NCBI GenBank assembly: GCA_022393335.1
Contig: JAJEKB010021016.1
Location: forward strand, 1,264,575 to 1,328,574
DNA from: Macrotrachela quadricornifera
Taxonomy: Eukaryota; Rotifera; Eurotatoria; Philodinida; Philodinidae
DNA length: 64,000 nucleotides
Direction: 5' to 3'
Shown piece after piece: positions 1 through 12,060 of the stretch; within the stretch, counting starts at the first letter, position 1; every line of letters begins with the position of its first letter. Under the pieces are notes generated by a model, which did no database searches, was not told the origin of the DNA, and saw nothing but the letters and a program-made list of their open reading frames with translations. Made by a program: the position numbers and the translations under genes.

Positions 1-647
1 CGTAAATAAACTAGGCTAACATTAATTAAAAGAAATTAAAAATACGAAGATCACGATAAAATAATGTCTTTTTTTCCTGAATATTCATGACTTCTTTTTC
101 AGTTAGAATATAACTTCAATTCTAAAATTGCGCCATTGACCCAATGTTAATAACTGGAGCGAAAAAATATCGAACGAATATCACGAACTGTGAGTTTTTT
201 CTTTTCCATTTACATTCTTCACAATGGAAATTAAGTGTTTATAATTAATATAAAAATTGGTCTGGAAAGAATTCCAAAAAAAAGCAAGGTTCTCGAATGA
301 AATGACGAATTTTTATTTTTGTTGGAGTAGAACGCTTAGAAAAAACTCCAACTACTCATCTTTGAGTCATATATGCATATGTAATAGCTTTTACAAAAAT
401 ATATCTCTCGAGTATAATGAATAAAAAACACTTTTTTTTTCTATCTTGAACAAGCAGTTTTCTCAATAATCTATGAATTAAAACCAATTATTAGATATAT
501 TTGTGAGGACATTTACTACAATATCGAATTTTAATTTTATTTTTACATAGACACTACATACGAACATATAAATATTCATAATACAGAATAATAAATAGTT
601 TCTATGATGAAAAATAAATAATATAAAATCGTATTGAATTTTATTAA
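1..647. other. AT-rich 3' flank of the first GPCR, no gene
   Basis: No coding exon is recognisable. Just downstream of the GPCR stop, an AATAAA hexamer lies on the minus strand (plus-strand tttatt at about 639-644) and could be its poly(A) signal. The rest is AT-rich with homopolymer runs. Confidence 0.5.
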
Positions 648-1685
648 TTATTCATTTTCAGTTGTCTCTGGTATCACTTGATTGACAGCAACTCTTTGTT
701 GTCTCCATCGATTGAGATGAATCTTGAATAAAACATAAATTAATTGTTTACGAAATCGTTCAGATGCACAAATATAAATGTAGAATGGAGTCTAAAATGG
801 TATAATAAAATAGAAAAGAAATTTCAATTAAGAACATGTAAAACTTACAGCAAAATATGTATAATAAATAATAAGAGCAATACTTTGAGCAAATTGAAGA
901 TTTAATTGAACACCTGGAATCTTAGTAATAGATGTATTCAATAAAAGAGCATTAACAATACCAAACGGTAATAAAGTAAAACTATTAACAAAAACTTGTA
1001 CTAAAACCATAACAGTTAATTGTTTATCTAACTCACGTCGAATAAGTGGTATTGTACGATATGCCATATTTCGTATATTACGAAGGGACATCAATCCAAA
1101 TAATCCAGCAATAGCAACAGGTAAACCACTTGAAAGTATACACGAAATGACATAACTACGATATTGACTAAAATTAAAATTATTACTATTACAACTTGTT
1201 ATATTTGTAGTTAATGGTGTTAAATGATCCAAAAATATTAAATAAGGTATTCCATGTATTAACCAAACAATAGCACTTATTAGAATTAATCGTCGAGCTA
1301 ATTTAATATTACATAATTGTTGTAAACGAACATTCGAACAAGTAGCAAAATATTGATCAATAATAGATAAACAGAAACATGTAAATGATATTTGAATACA
1401 CACATGAAATATATATTGTCGAAATTTACAATAAAATACTGAACTTTCTGTTCCATCAAAACCATATATAGCTGACATAATACGAGAAAAAAGTCCAGTA
1501 AATAATTGACCAATATTAACAATAGACATAGTTGTTAAATAGAATGCACATGAACTTTGTCGAAATGTTCGAAGACTAAGAAATACAAATGTATTAAGAA
1601 TTCCTCCCAATACACCAGTAACAAAAACTGGTGTTCCAAAATAAATCATTGTTTGTTTTGTAAATGAAGACAACGATGCTGACAT
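648..1685 (-). CDS. Class A (rhodopsin-like) GPCR, copy 1
   Basis: Seven-transmembrane receptor of 326 aa in two exons, 849-1685 and 648-791, joined by a phase-0 intron (GTAAGT...TAG). The start is the ATG at 1685: an upstream in-frame GTG is not a plausible eukaryotic start, and the ATG matches the start of the neighbouring copy. Visible family marks are the TM1 Asn in GILN, a TM3 Cys (YCKF), D-Q-Y at the end of TM3 instead of D-R-Y, the TM4 Trp-Pro region, the TM6 LLPF, and a TM7 TPFYIY followed by SERFRKQL in helix 8. The ligand cannot be told; a peptide is a reasonable guess. Copy 2, 0.8 kb away on the same strand, has the same intron position and the same first-exon length, so they are tandem duplicates. 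A 5' UTR intron is likely (splice-like GTATGG near 1802, ...TTAAG near 1710). Confidence 0.9.
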
Positions 1686-2450
1686 TTTGAACTTCACTTA
1701 TGATGTTCTTAATTAAAAATGAATAAATTTTCTCTACAAGAAAACCTTTTTATTTATAATAGATTGCATCAAATATTTAAAATCTGATTATTCAACCATA
1801 CCTTGCTAATTTAATGTGTATACATGTAATAATTATGCTTTTATTCACGGTTCACACTACTTATCACATTAAAATGTCGTTTATTAAAATATTTATTTCT
1901 TTTCTATGTGTTAAAATTTTGAATCTAAGCTTAAAAGAATTTTACCGTAATTCCTAAAAAATTTTTAGTATAAACGAGAAAAATATGTTTATTACGAGCT
2001 TCTAAGAAGACAAAGAATCCAATTCGTATCCCTTTACTTCAACGTTCATTTTAAAATCATATGTCACAAAATAGGATGAAAAAGACAAAATCACCTGAGA
2101 TGTTTAAAATATTTTTTGAAATAATACAACTCTCTCTAGTGATAGTAATTCACTCTTATGATGAGATACTGGTACGCAACAACTCTACCACAGTAATATG
2201 CATGAAAATAATCAATCAAGAGAGAAAAATGAAGGACTAAAAAAACGATCGTCGATCTTATTAGAAGACTATGCATTAACCAGTGATTTAATTACAAAAA
2301 ATTCTCTATTTGAATTTTTGTATATTGAGATTATAATAAGCCTGAAAAAAGTTGAGATTTCATAATCTATTTATAATCTCTCGTTTTACAATAGAACGTT
2401 TTTATTATATTCAATGATTGGTAAGTCATCATAAGTAAATAGTCATTTTA
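1686..2450. other. Spacer between GPCR copies
   Basis: No gene. The part next to 1700-1810 resembles 3480-3600 upstream of copy 2, including a shared GGTATG(G/T)TTGAATAAT block on the minus strand that looks like the donor of a 5' UTR intron. The rest is featureless AT-rich DNA. Confidence 0.5.
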
Positions 2451-3474
2451 TTATATTTCCGGTGTTATTTGATTGATCATCATCATTGGTCGTCTCCATC
2501 GTTTGAAATGAAACTGAATCAATACATAGATTAATTGTCTACGAAATCGTTCAGATACACAAATATAAATATAAAATGGACTCTAAAAAGATAAAATTTA
2601 GTACAAAACATTTCAATTTAAATCATATAAAACTTACTGCAAAATACATGTAAAAAATAATGGCAGATATATTAGCAGCGAATCGAATATTTAATTGAAT
2701 ATTTGCATTATCGATAATAGGTATATTTGTGACAAGAATATTAATAATTGTAAATGGTAAAAGAGTAAAAATATTTGCCACAACTTGTACTAAAACCATA
2801 ACAGTTAATTGTTTATCCAATTCACGTCGAACAAGTGGTACTGTACGATAAGCCATGTGTTGTACATTGCGAAAGGCCATTAATCCAAATAATCCTACAA
2901 TACTAATTGGTAGAAAACCTGTAAAAAAAAGAACGGTAATATAAGCACGATATTGTTCAAATATATAATTTTTATTTATGCAAGTAATTTTAGTTGAATT
3001 AGATGCTATAACATGATCCATAAATATTAAATAAGGAGTTCCATGTAGAATCCAAAAAATAATACTTATGATAATTACATATCGAGCTAATTTAATATTA
3101 CATAATTGTTGTAAACGAAGATTAGAGCAAGTAGCAAAATATTGATCAATAATAGCAAAGCACAAACATGTTAATGAAGTACAAGTACATATTTGACTAA
3201 AATATAATCGTAATTTACAATAGATTATTGATTTTTCTGTTCCATCAGAACCATACATAGCTATCAAAATACGTGGTAAAATTCCCAATATCATTTGTCC
3301 AATATTAATAATTGACATAATAGTTAAATAGAATGCACATGAACTTTGTCGAAATGTTCGAAGACTAAGAAATACAAGTGCATTAAGAATTCCTCCTAAT
3401 ATACCAGTAATCAAAACTGGTATTCCACCATAAATAATTATTTGTTTTTCAATAAAGGAATATGTTGTTGACAT
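2451..3474 (-). CDS. Class A (rhodopsin-like) GPCR, copy 2
   Basis: A 322 aa seven-transmembrane receptor in two exons, 2638-3474 and 2451-2582, with the same phase-0 intron as copy 1. Exon 1 encodes 279 residues in both copies, and long blocks around TM1, TM3 (IDQYFATCSN), the second intracellular loop (LQQLCNIKLAR) and TM6 (RRELDKQLTVMVLVQV) are identical or nearly so. TM7 reads SPFYIYICVSERFRRQL, the usual NPxxY being replaced. The extracellular loops and C-terminal tail differ most, suggesting divergence in ligand choice. D-Q-Y replaces D-R-Y. The reading frame is intact. No ligand can be assigned. Confidence 0.9.
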
Positions 3475-3968
3475 TTTGACTTATAACGATGATTCGTCTT
3501 TTTTTTTATGAAAAATGAGTTCATTACTTCTAGGATAAAGTATTTATTAGATGACAGGCTGTATATACATCAAAAGTTCCATTATTCAAACATACCTTTA
3601 AATTTTAACATCCGAGTATATAGTAATTAAATTTGTTTTTTTTTATAATTCTCACTGTGCATACAGGAAAGAAAAAGCAAAAGATATTGACGTCAGATAC
3701 AACTAAATATTTCTACAGAATAAACATTCTGCACTTATTATCTTATTTGAAATTTTTTTTTTTAATAAAGTTAATAAACATTCATTAGTATTTTAGTAGG
3801 ATTATTGATAAGAACATGAATGACGCAATAAATTTTTTGCACCTATAAAAATTTTGGTTTTATTAGCAAGAATAATTATGTAATAGAAAAGAGAATCTTA
3901 ATTATTGGATCTCGTTCTATTTTTTTTTGAATATATATGTACATTTGCAATTTATACATTGACATTTT
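3475..3968. other. Upstream flank of GPCR copy 2
   Basis: AT-rich sequence with no exon. The first ~130 bp resemble the upstream flank of GPCR copy 1 and probably hold the 5' UTR and its intron. An interrupted T-run is near 3750. Confidence 0.4.
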
Positions 3969-4080
3969 TGTTTGTCTCTATCGATTAACATGAAAGTTGA
4001 ATAATACATAAATCAATTATTTATGAAAACGTTAATTGTTTAGCTAATTCATATCGAATAAATAGTACTAAATTTCGTTA
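3969..4080 (-). pseudogene. Relic of a third GPCR copy with an internal deletion
   Basis: Positions 3969-4031 resemble the C-terminal exon 2 of the two GPCRs (minus-strand equivalents of ERFRKQLIYVL and the following HLNRWR region). Positions 4030-4080 resemble the third-loop part of exon 1 (RRELDKQLTV region). The two pieces are directly adjacent, so the end of exon 1 and the intron are missing. Nothing else of the receptor is visible upstream. It is a dead fragment of the same tandem family. Confidence 0.7.
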
Positions 4081-4305
4081 CAATAAAATCGCAATATTCT
4101 CATCTTATCTGTAGATTTTGTGACACCATTACGAGTGACAATATATATATAAACATTAGTCATATTAATCATAAGATAAATTTATGTTTATTCTCTTTAG
4201 TTTTCTTATCTTTCAAATTAACAAAATGGAAAGATAAAAAGAAAGAAACAAAAATGAGTAACTTATAAAAACAAAATCTATTTCTTAATTTGAAAACTAA
4301 AAAAG

Positions 4306-7300
4306 ATGACAATAATTAATTCAAATATTACTAAAATAGTAACATTTATACAATATAGTAAGTATTGAAATAATTTTTATGAATTTATATATTCATTTAT
4401 AATATGAATTAAAGATTGTTCGACTTATAATCCATGTGGATCATATGGTTATTGCCGTGATAATTCTAAAGGTGAATGGACATGTATCTGTAAATTTTGG
4501 TGGAGAGGAACATTATGTGATGAATGTAAGTTGAATTTTAAATATCACATTATAATCTGAAATATTTATTTAAATGAAATTATTGTATAAAAATAGAATT
4601 TTCTTGAATTGAAAATATATTTTTGTGTATTATTTCTTTATAGTATCTGGTAGTGGCAGACAAGTTATTGCACTTGGTGTTATTACAGCTTTTCTTGTTT
4701 TACTTTTCTATGGATTAGATTTATATCGTTGGATTATGAAAAAACGAACAAAATCATTAATAACTAAGAATACGTAAGTATTATATCTAAAAATTATTGT
4801 TCATTTCAAAATAGAATGCTTTCGACTGTAATTTGACAAGGATGATAACTGCCGACTATTGCAAAGAAGATAGATAGGAGTCTATTTGAAAATTTTTCTT
4901 ACAGATTGCAATAGTTTTAAAATTGTGTAATACTTTTAATCAGATGTATTTTCAATTTTACATAGAAATTCAATATCACGAGAAAGGATCACCCTATTTG
5001 GCTACAATTTTCAAAAACATTCTATGAGCAAAATTTCAGTAAAGTGATCATTATTTTCTAAGAAAATATCTAAAAGTTTCAGGATATCTATATAGTATAC
5101 AGTTAACCAACATTTTCACGCAGCGCATATCCGTGCGTAATACTTGCTCGTAAAATTCACATTGTCACTTTCGCTTCTACCCTCACTGTGAAGATCCTAA
5201 TGATGAAAATCTGAGCTTAATGCTAATCGATATTGTTGCAAGGACGGACCTACAGTGGTGTGGTCGGGGCGTCCACTCTCTCCTTGGAAATTTATGTTAC
5301 GCCCTAATTATTTTTAATTTTTATGCGAGTTACAAAGACAAGAGGATACACCGACACGTGAGCTCCTGACATTAGAATCCCGCCATTGGAGCCTCATCCC
5401 TTCCGCTGTGTCAATATTCACCATCAGCTGCATCTATACACTCATCCTAACTCTCATTCTTGATCTCATTTTATTCTCAATCTGACAGACTACTGAAACT
5501 CATTCTTTTGGATTTATTTTCTATACAGGATTAATTTCCTAACTGAAAACTTATTGAGACTTATTAGCTGTATAAGTATTTCATCGCACCCTCATCCTTG
5601 CTTACATATAGAAGGGCTCAAGTGTCGCAGGCTCAACTATCGTGTCACCGACAATCTATTTCTTTGTTGTTCTTATTTCTAAGTTCTTTCTTGTTGCCAT
5701 AGATCATAACATTTCATGAATCATATAAATGTGAACAGATGATAATGAAAAAATGTCAGAAAAATCATCACGAATAAAGTCCATAACCTGATTACATCCG
5801 CCCCTCCTTCAAAATGCTCTGAATCCGCCACTGCATTGTCGAGTTAACACATTTGATGCGATGTCACCCACCGATGGGCTACGCTATTGTTTAACGAGAA
5901 ACTGTATAGAAAAGCATTTTCTTTTGCTTTTTTCTTAAGTAGGTGGCTAAATAAAGAGTCAGTTTTGCTGCCTCTAAAACTTTATTTGAGTTCATTATTC
6001 CATAGCATTACGCTTGTCATTAAAGTACTCAAGACAAAAATATTTATAACAGTCAGAATAGAAAGTTTTTACTTTCTTTGCTACCACGCGGCTGGCTTCT
6101 CTTGACTGTTGGGCTCGTCCCTTCGTATAGTAGCCAGTGCGTAGCCTGGCGACATTACGCGTAGATCCTTCTTTTTCTTCGAGCTTGTGATCAGCGAGTG
6201 TTGCGCTTCGAATGATTTGCTGATTATTGTTTTGGACCAGATTTTTAGCTTCGCGGTACTTGTTATCAGTATAACTTCTTCGTCAGAACTGCCAGATTCA
6301 AGGTGCATTCTATCAAAATCCTCATTCAAAGAACTCATTCCACTAAGTGAGCTAGTGCTATCTTCTGTATCGGTTTCTTCAAACGACCAGTGAACTGTTC
6401 CAAAATTTCGGTCACATTTATATACAAGACGAGAGGGAAAACGATTATGTGCATTTATTAGAAATTAACAGTCCATGAAAATGAACATCTTATAAAAATT
6501 TTTTAAGAAAACTAAATCGGGTCGAATGTGTTAATTAACAAACAATCAAATGCATTCTATATTGAAATATATTAAATCACATTTATTTATCCTATTCTTC
6601 TAGATCATCTATTCGAATAATAAATAAAAAATCTTCTATAAATAAAATAACTAGAAAAAATTCTTCACATGAAATATTATCATGGATAACTGGTATTCTA
6701 ACAATTATTCTTGGTGGAATTGGTATATTTATAAAATGGTTTATATTAAAAGATATTCATAGAGAAATAATATATAAATATCAAAATAATCAAACACTTT
6801 TTTATAATCGACCATCAATATGTCGTATAATTTATTATCGTGAAGAATTTAATATGTTTACATTTCCAATAGCTTGTTTACTTATTTTATTATTTATTAT
6901 AATTACAAAAAAAAAATCATTTGAAAAAAACAAATTTTGTAAAAATTATTTTTCAATTCCAATACCATTAGATTTTTTTTCACATATTAAACGAACATTT
7001 GCTGTAATTACATTTGGAATATTTGCTGATGAATTATCAAATATAACAAATCAATTCATTAATGATAATAATTCATCAATTAATCAAGGTATAATAGTAA
7101 CATATATTCTTCAAATAATAAAAGTACTTATTATTGGTTTTCGTTGTTATCCAATATTAGCTGCTGTATATATAAATACTCGTTTAACTTTAATTTGTGC
7201 AACATTATATTCATGGTTTGATTATAGTCTTACTATAGCATTTAATGGCGTATGTAGAAATGATTATTATTCTACAAATGATAATTATAATAAAACATAT

Positions 7301-8825
7301 GCAAGTGGTACAATAACATATTTAAATTATTATGGTCTTGGATCAAAATTAATTTTATTTCAATTACTTACAGATATACCACGATATTTATTTTTATCAT
7401 ATATTTGTATTAAATTACCAATATTACTTTATAAACGAATACAATATAAAAAATACATAATTAAACAATTAACATATGAACAAAAAAATCTTTTATATTC
7501 ATCATTATCATATTCAATTGAAACGAAATATATAGAAAATTTATTTCGATTAAATAAACGAAATATCTCAAATAATAAAATAAAAAAAATTTTTCAATTT
7601 ATATATATATGGAGAGATGATTTTCGTTTTTCATCACGTGTACTTTGTGTTTATGCATCCATTTTTGTTCTATTATTTTTTCTTACTGTACAGGTAAATA
7701 ATACATTAAATACGAGAAAAATATTAGTATACTAAGTTTAAGATATATATATATATTTATATTATTTAGGCATGTGTTCAAGTTCCACCACTTCTTGGTG
7801 AATTACGACCTATTTTGCAAATATTAATTAATTTTCTTATGACACGGACTCATCCATCGAATTCAACTTTAGAATTATTTTCATCAGATTTTCCTATTCC
7901 TGATCTTGTTCGTCCATATGTAATTGCTATATTTACAGCTCTTATTGTAACTGTAATACAATTAATTATTTTACTTATTTCTATTCGTCGAAATCTTTTA
8001 CAAGCATTTCGTGGTGATAATACAGAAATTCCACAACGTATTTCTTCACAAAATGTTGATTATGCTTGTGAAAATATTCATTTTGCAGGTTATTTAATTG
8101 GTTATGTTTTATGGGGTTATATATTAATAGCATTTTTCGTTATGATTGTAACAGTTGTTATAACTATAGTTGCTACATATGGAATGGTAAGATTTATAGA
8201 ATCTTTTCTTAAAATAATTATTCCTCCATTACTTTTTGCTATATTTCAAATTTATATGAATAAAATTTTATCTAAATATGTATTTCTTCAACATGCTGGT
8301 GATTCTTTATCAATTAATCATCGACGTATATTAATGGTTTATTTATATTTTATTTTTTTTCTTGATGCATTTTTGGGTTTAATTTCATCAATTATTCGTG
8401 TAGTTAAAAGTATAATTGGTGGAATAATATATATGTGTCGACTTGATTATTCTTCAATGGGTAGAAAATTGGAAACATTTGAAGCAGGTTTTAGTGCTTA
8501 TTGTGGTTTTATTCATATGGAATGCGCTCATTGCCATCCAATATTACTTTATTTTTCTAGTCTTTTACTTCGTCAATATCTTTATGGAACATCAACAACA
8601 CGTTGGTCAAAAGCAAGACGTAAATGGTATTTAGCAGTATTTTTATTAAATAATCCAACATTAATCTATCGACGAAAAAGATTTCTTGTACAATCACAAT
8701 GTGATGAAATGAAGATGATGTTAATTGGAAGAAAAAATCTGAAAACAATGTGTATTGAACAATCTTCTATTCATATTCATCCAAAAAATATTACGTCAAT
8801 TGAAACTGATATAAATTTATTATAA
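4306..8825 (+). CDS. STRA6-like multi-pass membrane protein with N-terminal EGF domain
   Basis: Predicted 812 aa from five exons: 4306-4357, 4415-4525, 4644-4773, 6604-7693 and 7770-8825; all junctions are GT/AG and keep frame. Residues 19-52 form a complete six-cysteine EGF-like domain (C19, C25, C31, C41, C43, C52). A hydrophobic helix follows (about 62-82), then a long multi-pass region. The C-terminal third matches the STRA6 family: a DYSSMGRKLET segment, GFSAYCGFIHME, HPILLYFSSLLLRQ, then a basic-hydrophobic helix ending LLNNPTL, the counterpart of the LLHNPTL end of vertebrate STRA6. STRA6 mediates retinol exchange with retinol-binding protein at the plasma membrane; whether this protein binds retinoids is unknown. 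It is longer than vertebrate STRA6 (about 670 aa). The ATG follows an in-frame stop, but no clear signal peptide is seen, so the first exon is the least certain. An AATAAA lies near 8842. Intron 3 is unusually long (1.83 kb) and holds repeat-like DNA. Confidence 0.86.
5253..5833. mobile_element. Possible non-autonomous hAT-like element in STRA6-like intron 3
   Basis: The segment starts CAGTGGTGTGGTCGGGGCG and its other end, read on the minus strand, starts CAGTGGCGGATTCAG, so both ends begin CAGTGG as many hAT elements do. Its base composition is richer in G and C than the surrounding intron, and it contains no coding sequence. The 8 bp flanks do not match, so the call rests on the ends alone. 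Confidence 0.35.
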
Positions 8826-10701
8826 TAAATTGTTTGATCTTTAATAAAATGTAGAATAATGATGTATAGGAGAAAAAATTCTATGCAAATGAATATAAAT
8901 ATATACTATAAATTATGTATTTGAAAATAGTCATAATTTATTTATCGATTGTCCTAGAAGAAATAAGCTCTCATTTTTTGCCCCTTTTCATTTTTTCCTC
9001 TTTTATCGAAAAGTGTAAATAGAAATTAAATCAATCCATATGCCTATAATAAATAACTTTGATCACGTATAACATCGACGTTATAACGAAAAACAAGAAG
9101 TAGTGACTAGTAATATGGTTAATTGGTTTCTTACACTTGTGTTAGTTCACCTGACTCCTCTCTCCTTGCCAGTAGTGATTTATCAACAATGTGGTGCTGA
9201 TGGATATAAGGAACCTATTAATGGTAATTAGCCTCTTAGCTATTTTTGTCAATCTTGTTGGTTCCCATTATGCCAAATCGGCCGTCCAGGTTATAACTGA
9301 AAATGTGCCATAGAAAAAACCTATTCAAATAATGTAGGTCTTGCACGAGCGTGAAATACAATGTGAGAAAGATGGATGAAATAAACTACGAGGATGTTCT
9401 TCTTCATTGGATGGACCTTATGTCCGCAAAAAATTACAAAAATTTACAGGTTCGCTTTCCAATTTATTAAATAAACAGATAGATTGCTATATATCATGAC
9501 ATCATTCTGCATTGCTAAAGGCTTATCAGGTAGAAAAACAAAATACTCACTTTGCATCTGGTAAGCTCTATTACATCAACACAATTATCTCCTTAGACAC
9601 GAAAGAAGATTTTTTTCTATTGTTCTTAACTTTCATTGCTCCATAGTGTAGCAAACATAGATGTTGATAAAGCAATCGACCAAAAGCTGATTAATCAGAA
9701 ACTAAATGAAATGTGCCTATTTTTCTCGAACGATCGAAATTCCGAAATCCAATATCTGATAACGGTTTTAAAATTGACTTTACGAATATTATAAATTATT
9801 ACAATAAACTTTTTCTGTCCATTGCGATGCACATGACTAATCTAATTTTTAATCAACCAAAAAATTCAAATTTTCGAAAAAAAATGAACCTGTATTATAA
9901 ATCTGTAGGTATCTTATATTGGATACAACCGATCTTCTCGTACTTTTTTTATCTGATGCATTTAATTATCCATGTATCTCAATGATTAGATGATTAAATA
10001 CGTATTTCTTATTATTTAACATTGGTTTGATTTGAATCTCACTATTACCTGATTTTAATTAAAATAAAAAATACAACATTCTCAATTTTAATAGTTAACA
10101 TGCTAGATATTACGTCATATTTTTGCTATGTACTCATAATATTGAAGAATATGCAAAAATGCCAATTGATAAAATTTTAAAAATTTTGTCAGTATTTTTT
10201 GTTCAGTTTATAGACAAAAGGACAGGAAGAAACAAAAAAAGACAATACCTCTAGCATAATCTCTTCTTTATGTCACGTTTTAAGTGCGTGCTATATAGCA
10301 TATACTATTTCCTGCAGAAATTGAGTAAAATTTCTATCAAATATTTCTTACAATCGTCATAGTGGAAAAATGATCTTCGGTTTTCATGTCAATTTCTGTT
10401 TGTAAATATGTCGTTAAAGGGTTGATCAAAGATTTTTAATTGATTCAAAGCACATGCTAATCAATAGCTCATTGATGAAATTAACATAAAAACTCTTATG
10501 AGAGTATTTTCCAAGTGATATTTTATCGATAAGTAGGAGTTAGTGAGACTAGAAACTATCCAAAAGGATTAACGGTTTATATGTCTTTCTTTCGGATTTA
10601 AAAAAGAAATTTTTGATTTGTTTTACATAAATTTTATTAAAACAATAAACTCTTAATTAACAATAAAAAAAAAAAACATAATATTTATTGGAATTTTATA
10701 A
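8826..10701. other. Intergenic region with traces of decayed coding sequence
   Basis: No intact gene. At 9115 a 38-codon ORF starts with a hydrophobic signal-peptide-like stretch (MVNWFLTLVLVHLTPLSLP) and runs into YQQCGADGY, faintly like the start of a fungal-type cellulose-binding module, but it stops at 9231. Around 9340-9500, cysteine-containing coding-like sequence (GCSSSLDGPY) is broken by stops. A 90-codon ORF at 9713-9985 has no recognisable domain. These may be remains of one secreted-protein gene. Downstream to 10701 nothing is visible. Confidence 0.3.
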
Positions 10702-12060
10702 TTAAATACACGACGCAAATAATCGTAATGCTGATGAGTATAATAATGAAAGCAATTTTTTTCTAAATATCTTATAAAAACAAATATTGTTTGTTCTTTA
10801 TGTTTAATATAAATTTTCTTTTTCTACTCACTTTTTTAGCAGAATGATCGAATTTTTTAACAGAAATAAGAATACTCGGAGTTTTTTCAACACATTCTGC
10901 TGCTTCTAATATAGATTCTGCAATAGTAGCAATTTTTATATTCTAGTATTAAAAAAAAAAAAGAAAGCAGGAATGTAATTAAAATTTCAAGAATAAAATC
11001 ATATCATACTTCTAATTCGATTAAATTATTGAAATCAAAAAATATCTCATGCACTTGTAGAATATCATTTTCTAATTTAATAATATCAGCCTGACGCATT
11101 GTCATATCATCTAATGATTGTTTTATTTGTGGTATATCAATCATCTATAATTTTATATAAAAAAAAAATATTTTTATCAATTAATATTTATTTTTATTTC
11201 TACTTGTGAATGCAAAATTGAATACTCATTTTGTAGAAATTCTTCTATTTCATTATTATTTTTTTCAGTATTAACTAGAATATATTAAAGAATTTAATAA
11301 AAACAATAAACAATAATTAATTAAAACCTATTTCAGTTTGATAAATATATTTTTTTTCATATTTTTCACGATAAATTGTGATAGATTCATAATATTTATG
11401 CATTATATCACAATATTTTTTTGTTAATACTTTTATATGATTTTCAATAATACGTTGACGAACATTTTTTTTATCTATAATAGGTTCCATATCTTGAATT
11501 TGTTGCAATTCTTGTAGTAAAAAAAAAATAAATAAATAAAATTTTTTTTTTGTTTTAAAAGAAATTTATTATTTTTCTCTTTTTACCTTTCAAATGTTTT
11601 CGTATAATAATACCTAATTTTCGAATTTCTATCGTTTTTTCTTCAATTGTTTTTTCAATTTCTATAAATAAAATGATTTATTTTTTAAAATAATCGAACA
11701 AGATATAACTTACTTTTATCAAATGATGATTCTAATATAATATTTTGTAAATATTTAATACTATCAACAAGTTCAGTTTGTTTATCAATTGCATTTTCAA
11801 GAATATTAATCTAATTAAAATATTGTAAAAATTTTTTCTTCAAAAAAAAAAAAAAAAATTTACTTTATATGAAATATCGGACAAAATTGGACTTTCCATA
11901 TTGACAATAGTATAATAATTAGAAATATTTATATCTTCATCATATTCATATGATTCAACCTAAAGATAATAAATAGATAAATGAATTATTTTGAAGAAAA
12001 AAAAAAGAAGTTAATTCTATTTACATTTTCTTGAAATTCTTTCAATCGATCTTTAATCAT
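10702..12060 (-). CDS. Syntaxin-1-like Qa-SNARE (divergent)
   Basis: Nine exons (12025-12060, 11864-11959, 11714-11810, 11587-11661, 11328-11510, 11204-11274, 11010-11144, 10832-10942, 10702-10770) give a 290 aa protein, nearly the length of animal syntaxin-1 (288). Layout follows the family: an N-peptide-like start MIKDRLKEF, an Habc-type three-helix region, the QRIIENHIKVLTKKY / MHKYYESITIYREKYEK helix, then a SNARE motif (about 195-250; RQADIIKLENDILQVHEIF) and a C-terminal hydrophobic anchor (LLSLLYSSALRLFASCI). Syntaxins act in vesicle fusion at the plasma membrane with SNAP-25 and synaptobrevin partners. Oddity: aligned to syntaxin-1, the central ionic-layer Gln is Glu231, the last residue of exon 7. 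Strong divergence suggests a specialised or relaxed paralogue. Introns are 50-75 bp. No canonical signal peptide is expected. Confidence 0.85.

Noticed and set aside
4184..4237. Short hydrophobic ORF (MFILFSFLIFQ) as a signal-peptide exon for the STRA6-like gene
   Set aside because: No GT donor before its stop codon, so it cannot be joined to the EGF exon.
6081..6338. Minus-strand 85-codon ORF with acidic SGSSDEEV stretch resembling a transposase N-terminus
   Set aside because: It lies in a plus-strand intron and has no catalytic or zinc-finger motif. The resemblance is composition only.
9115..9231. Possible secreted protein with a cellulose-binding-module-like start (YQQCGADGY)
   Set aside because: Only 38 codons, no downstream exon with the remaining cysteines could be spliced in frame, and the following sequence is broken by stops. 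Kept only as a trace of decayed coding DNA.
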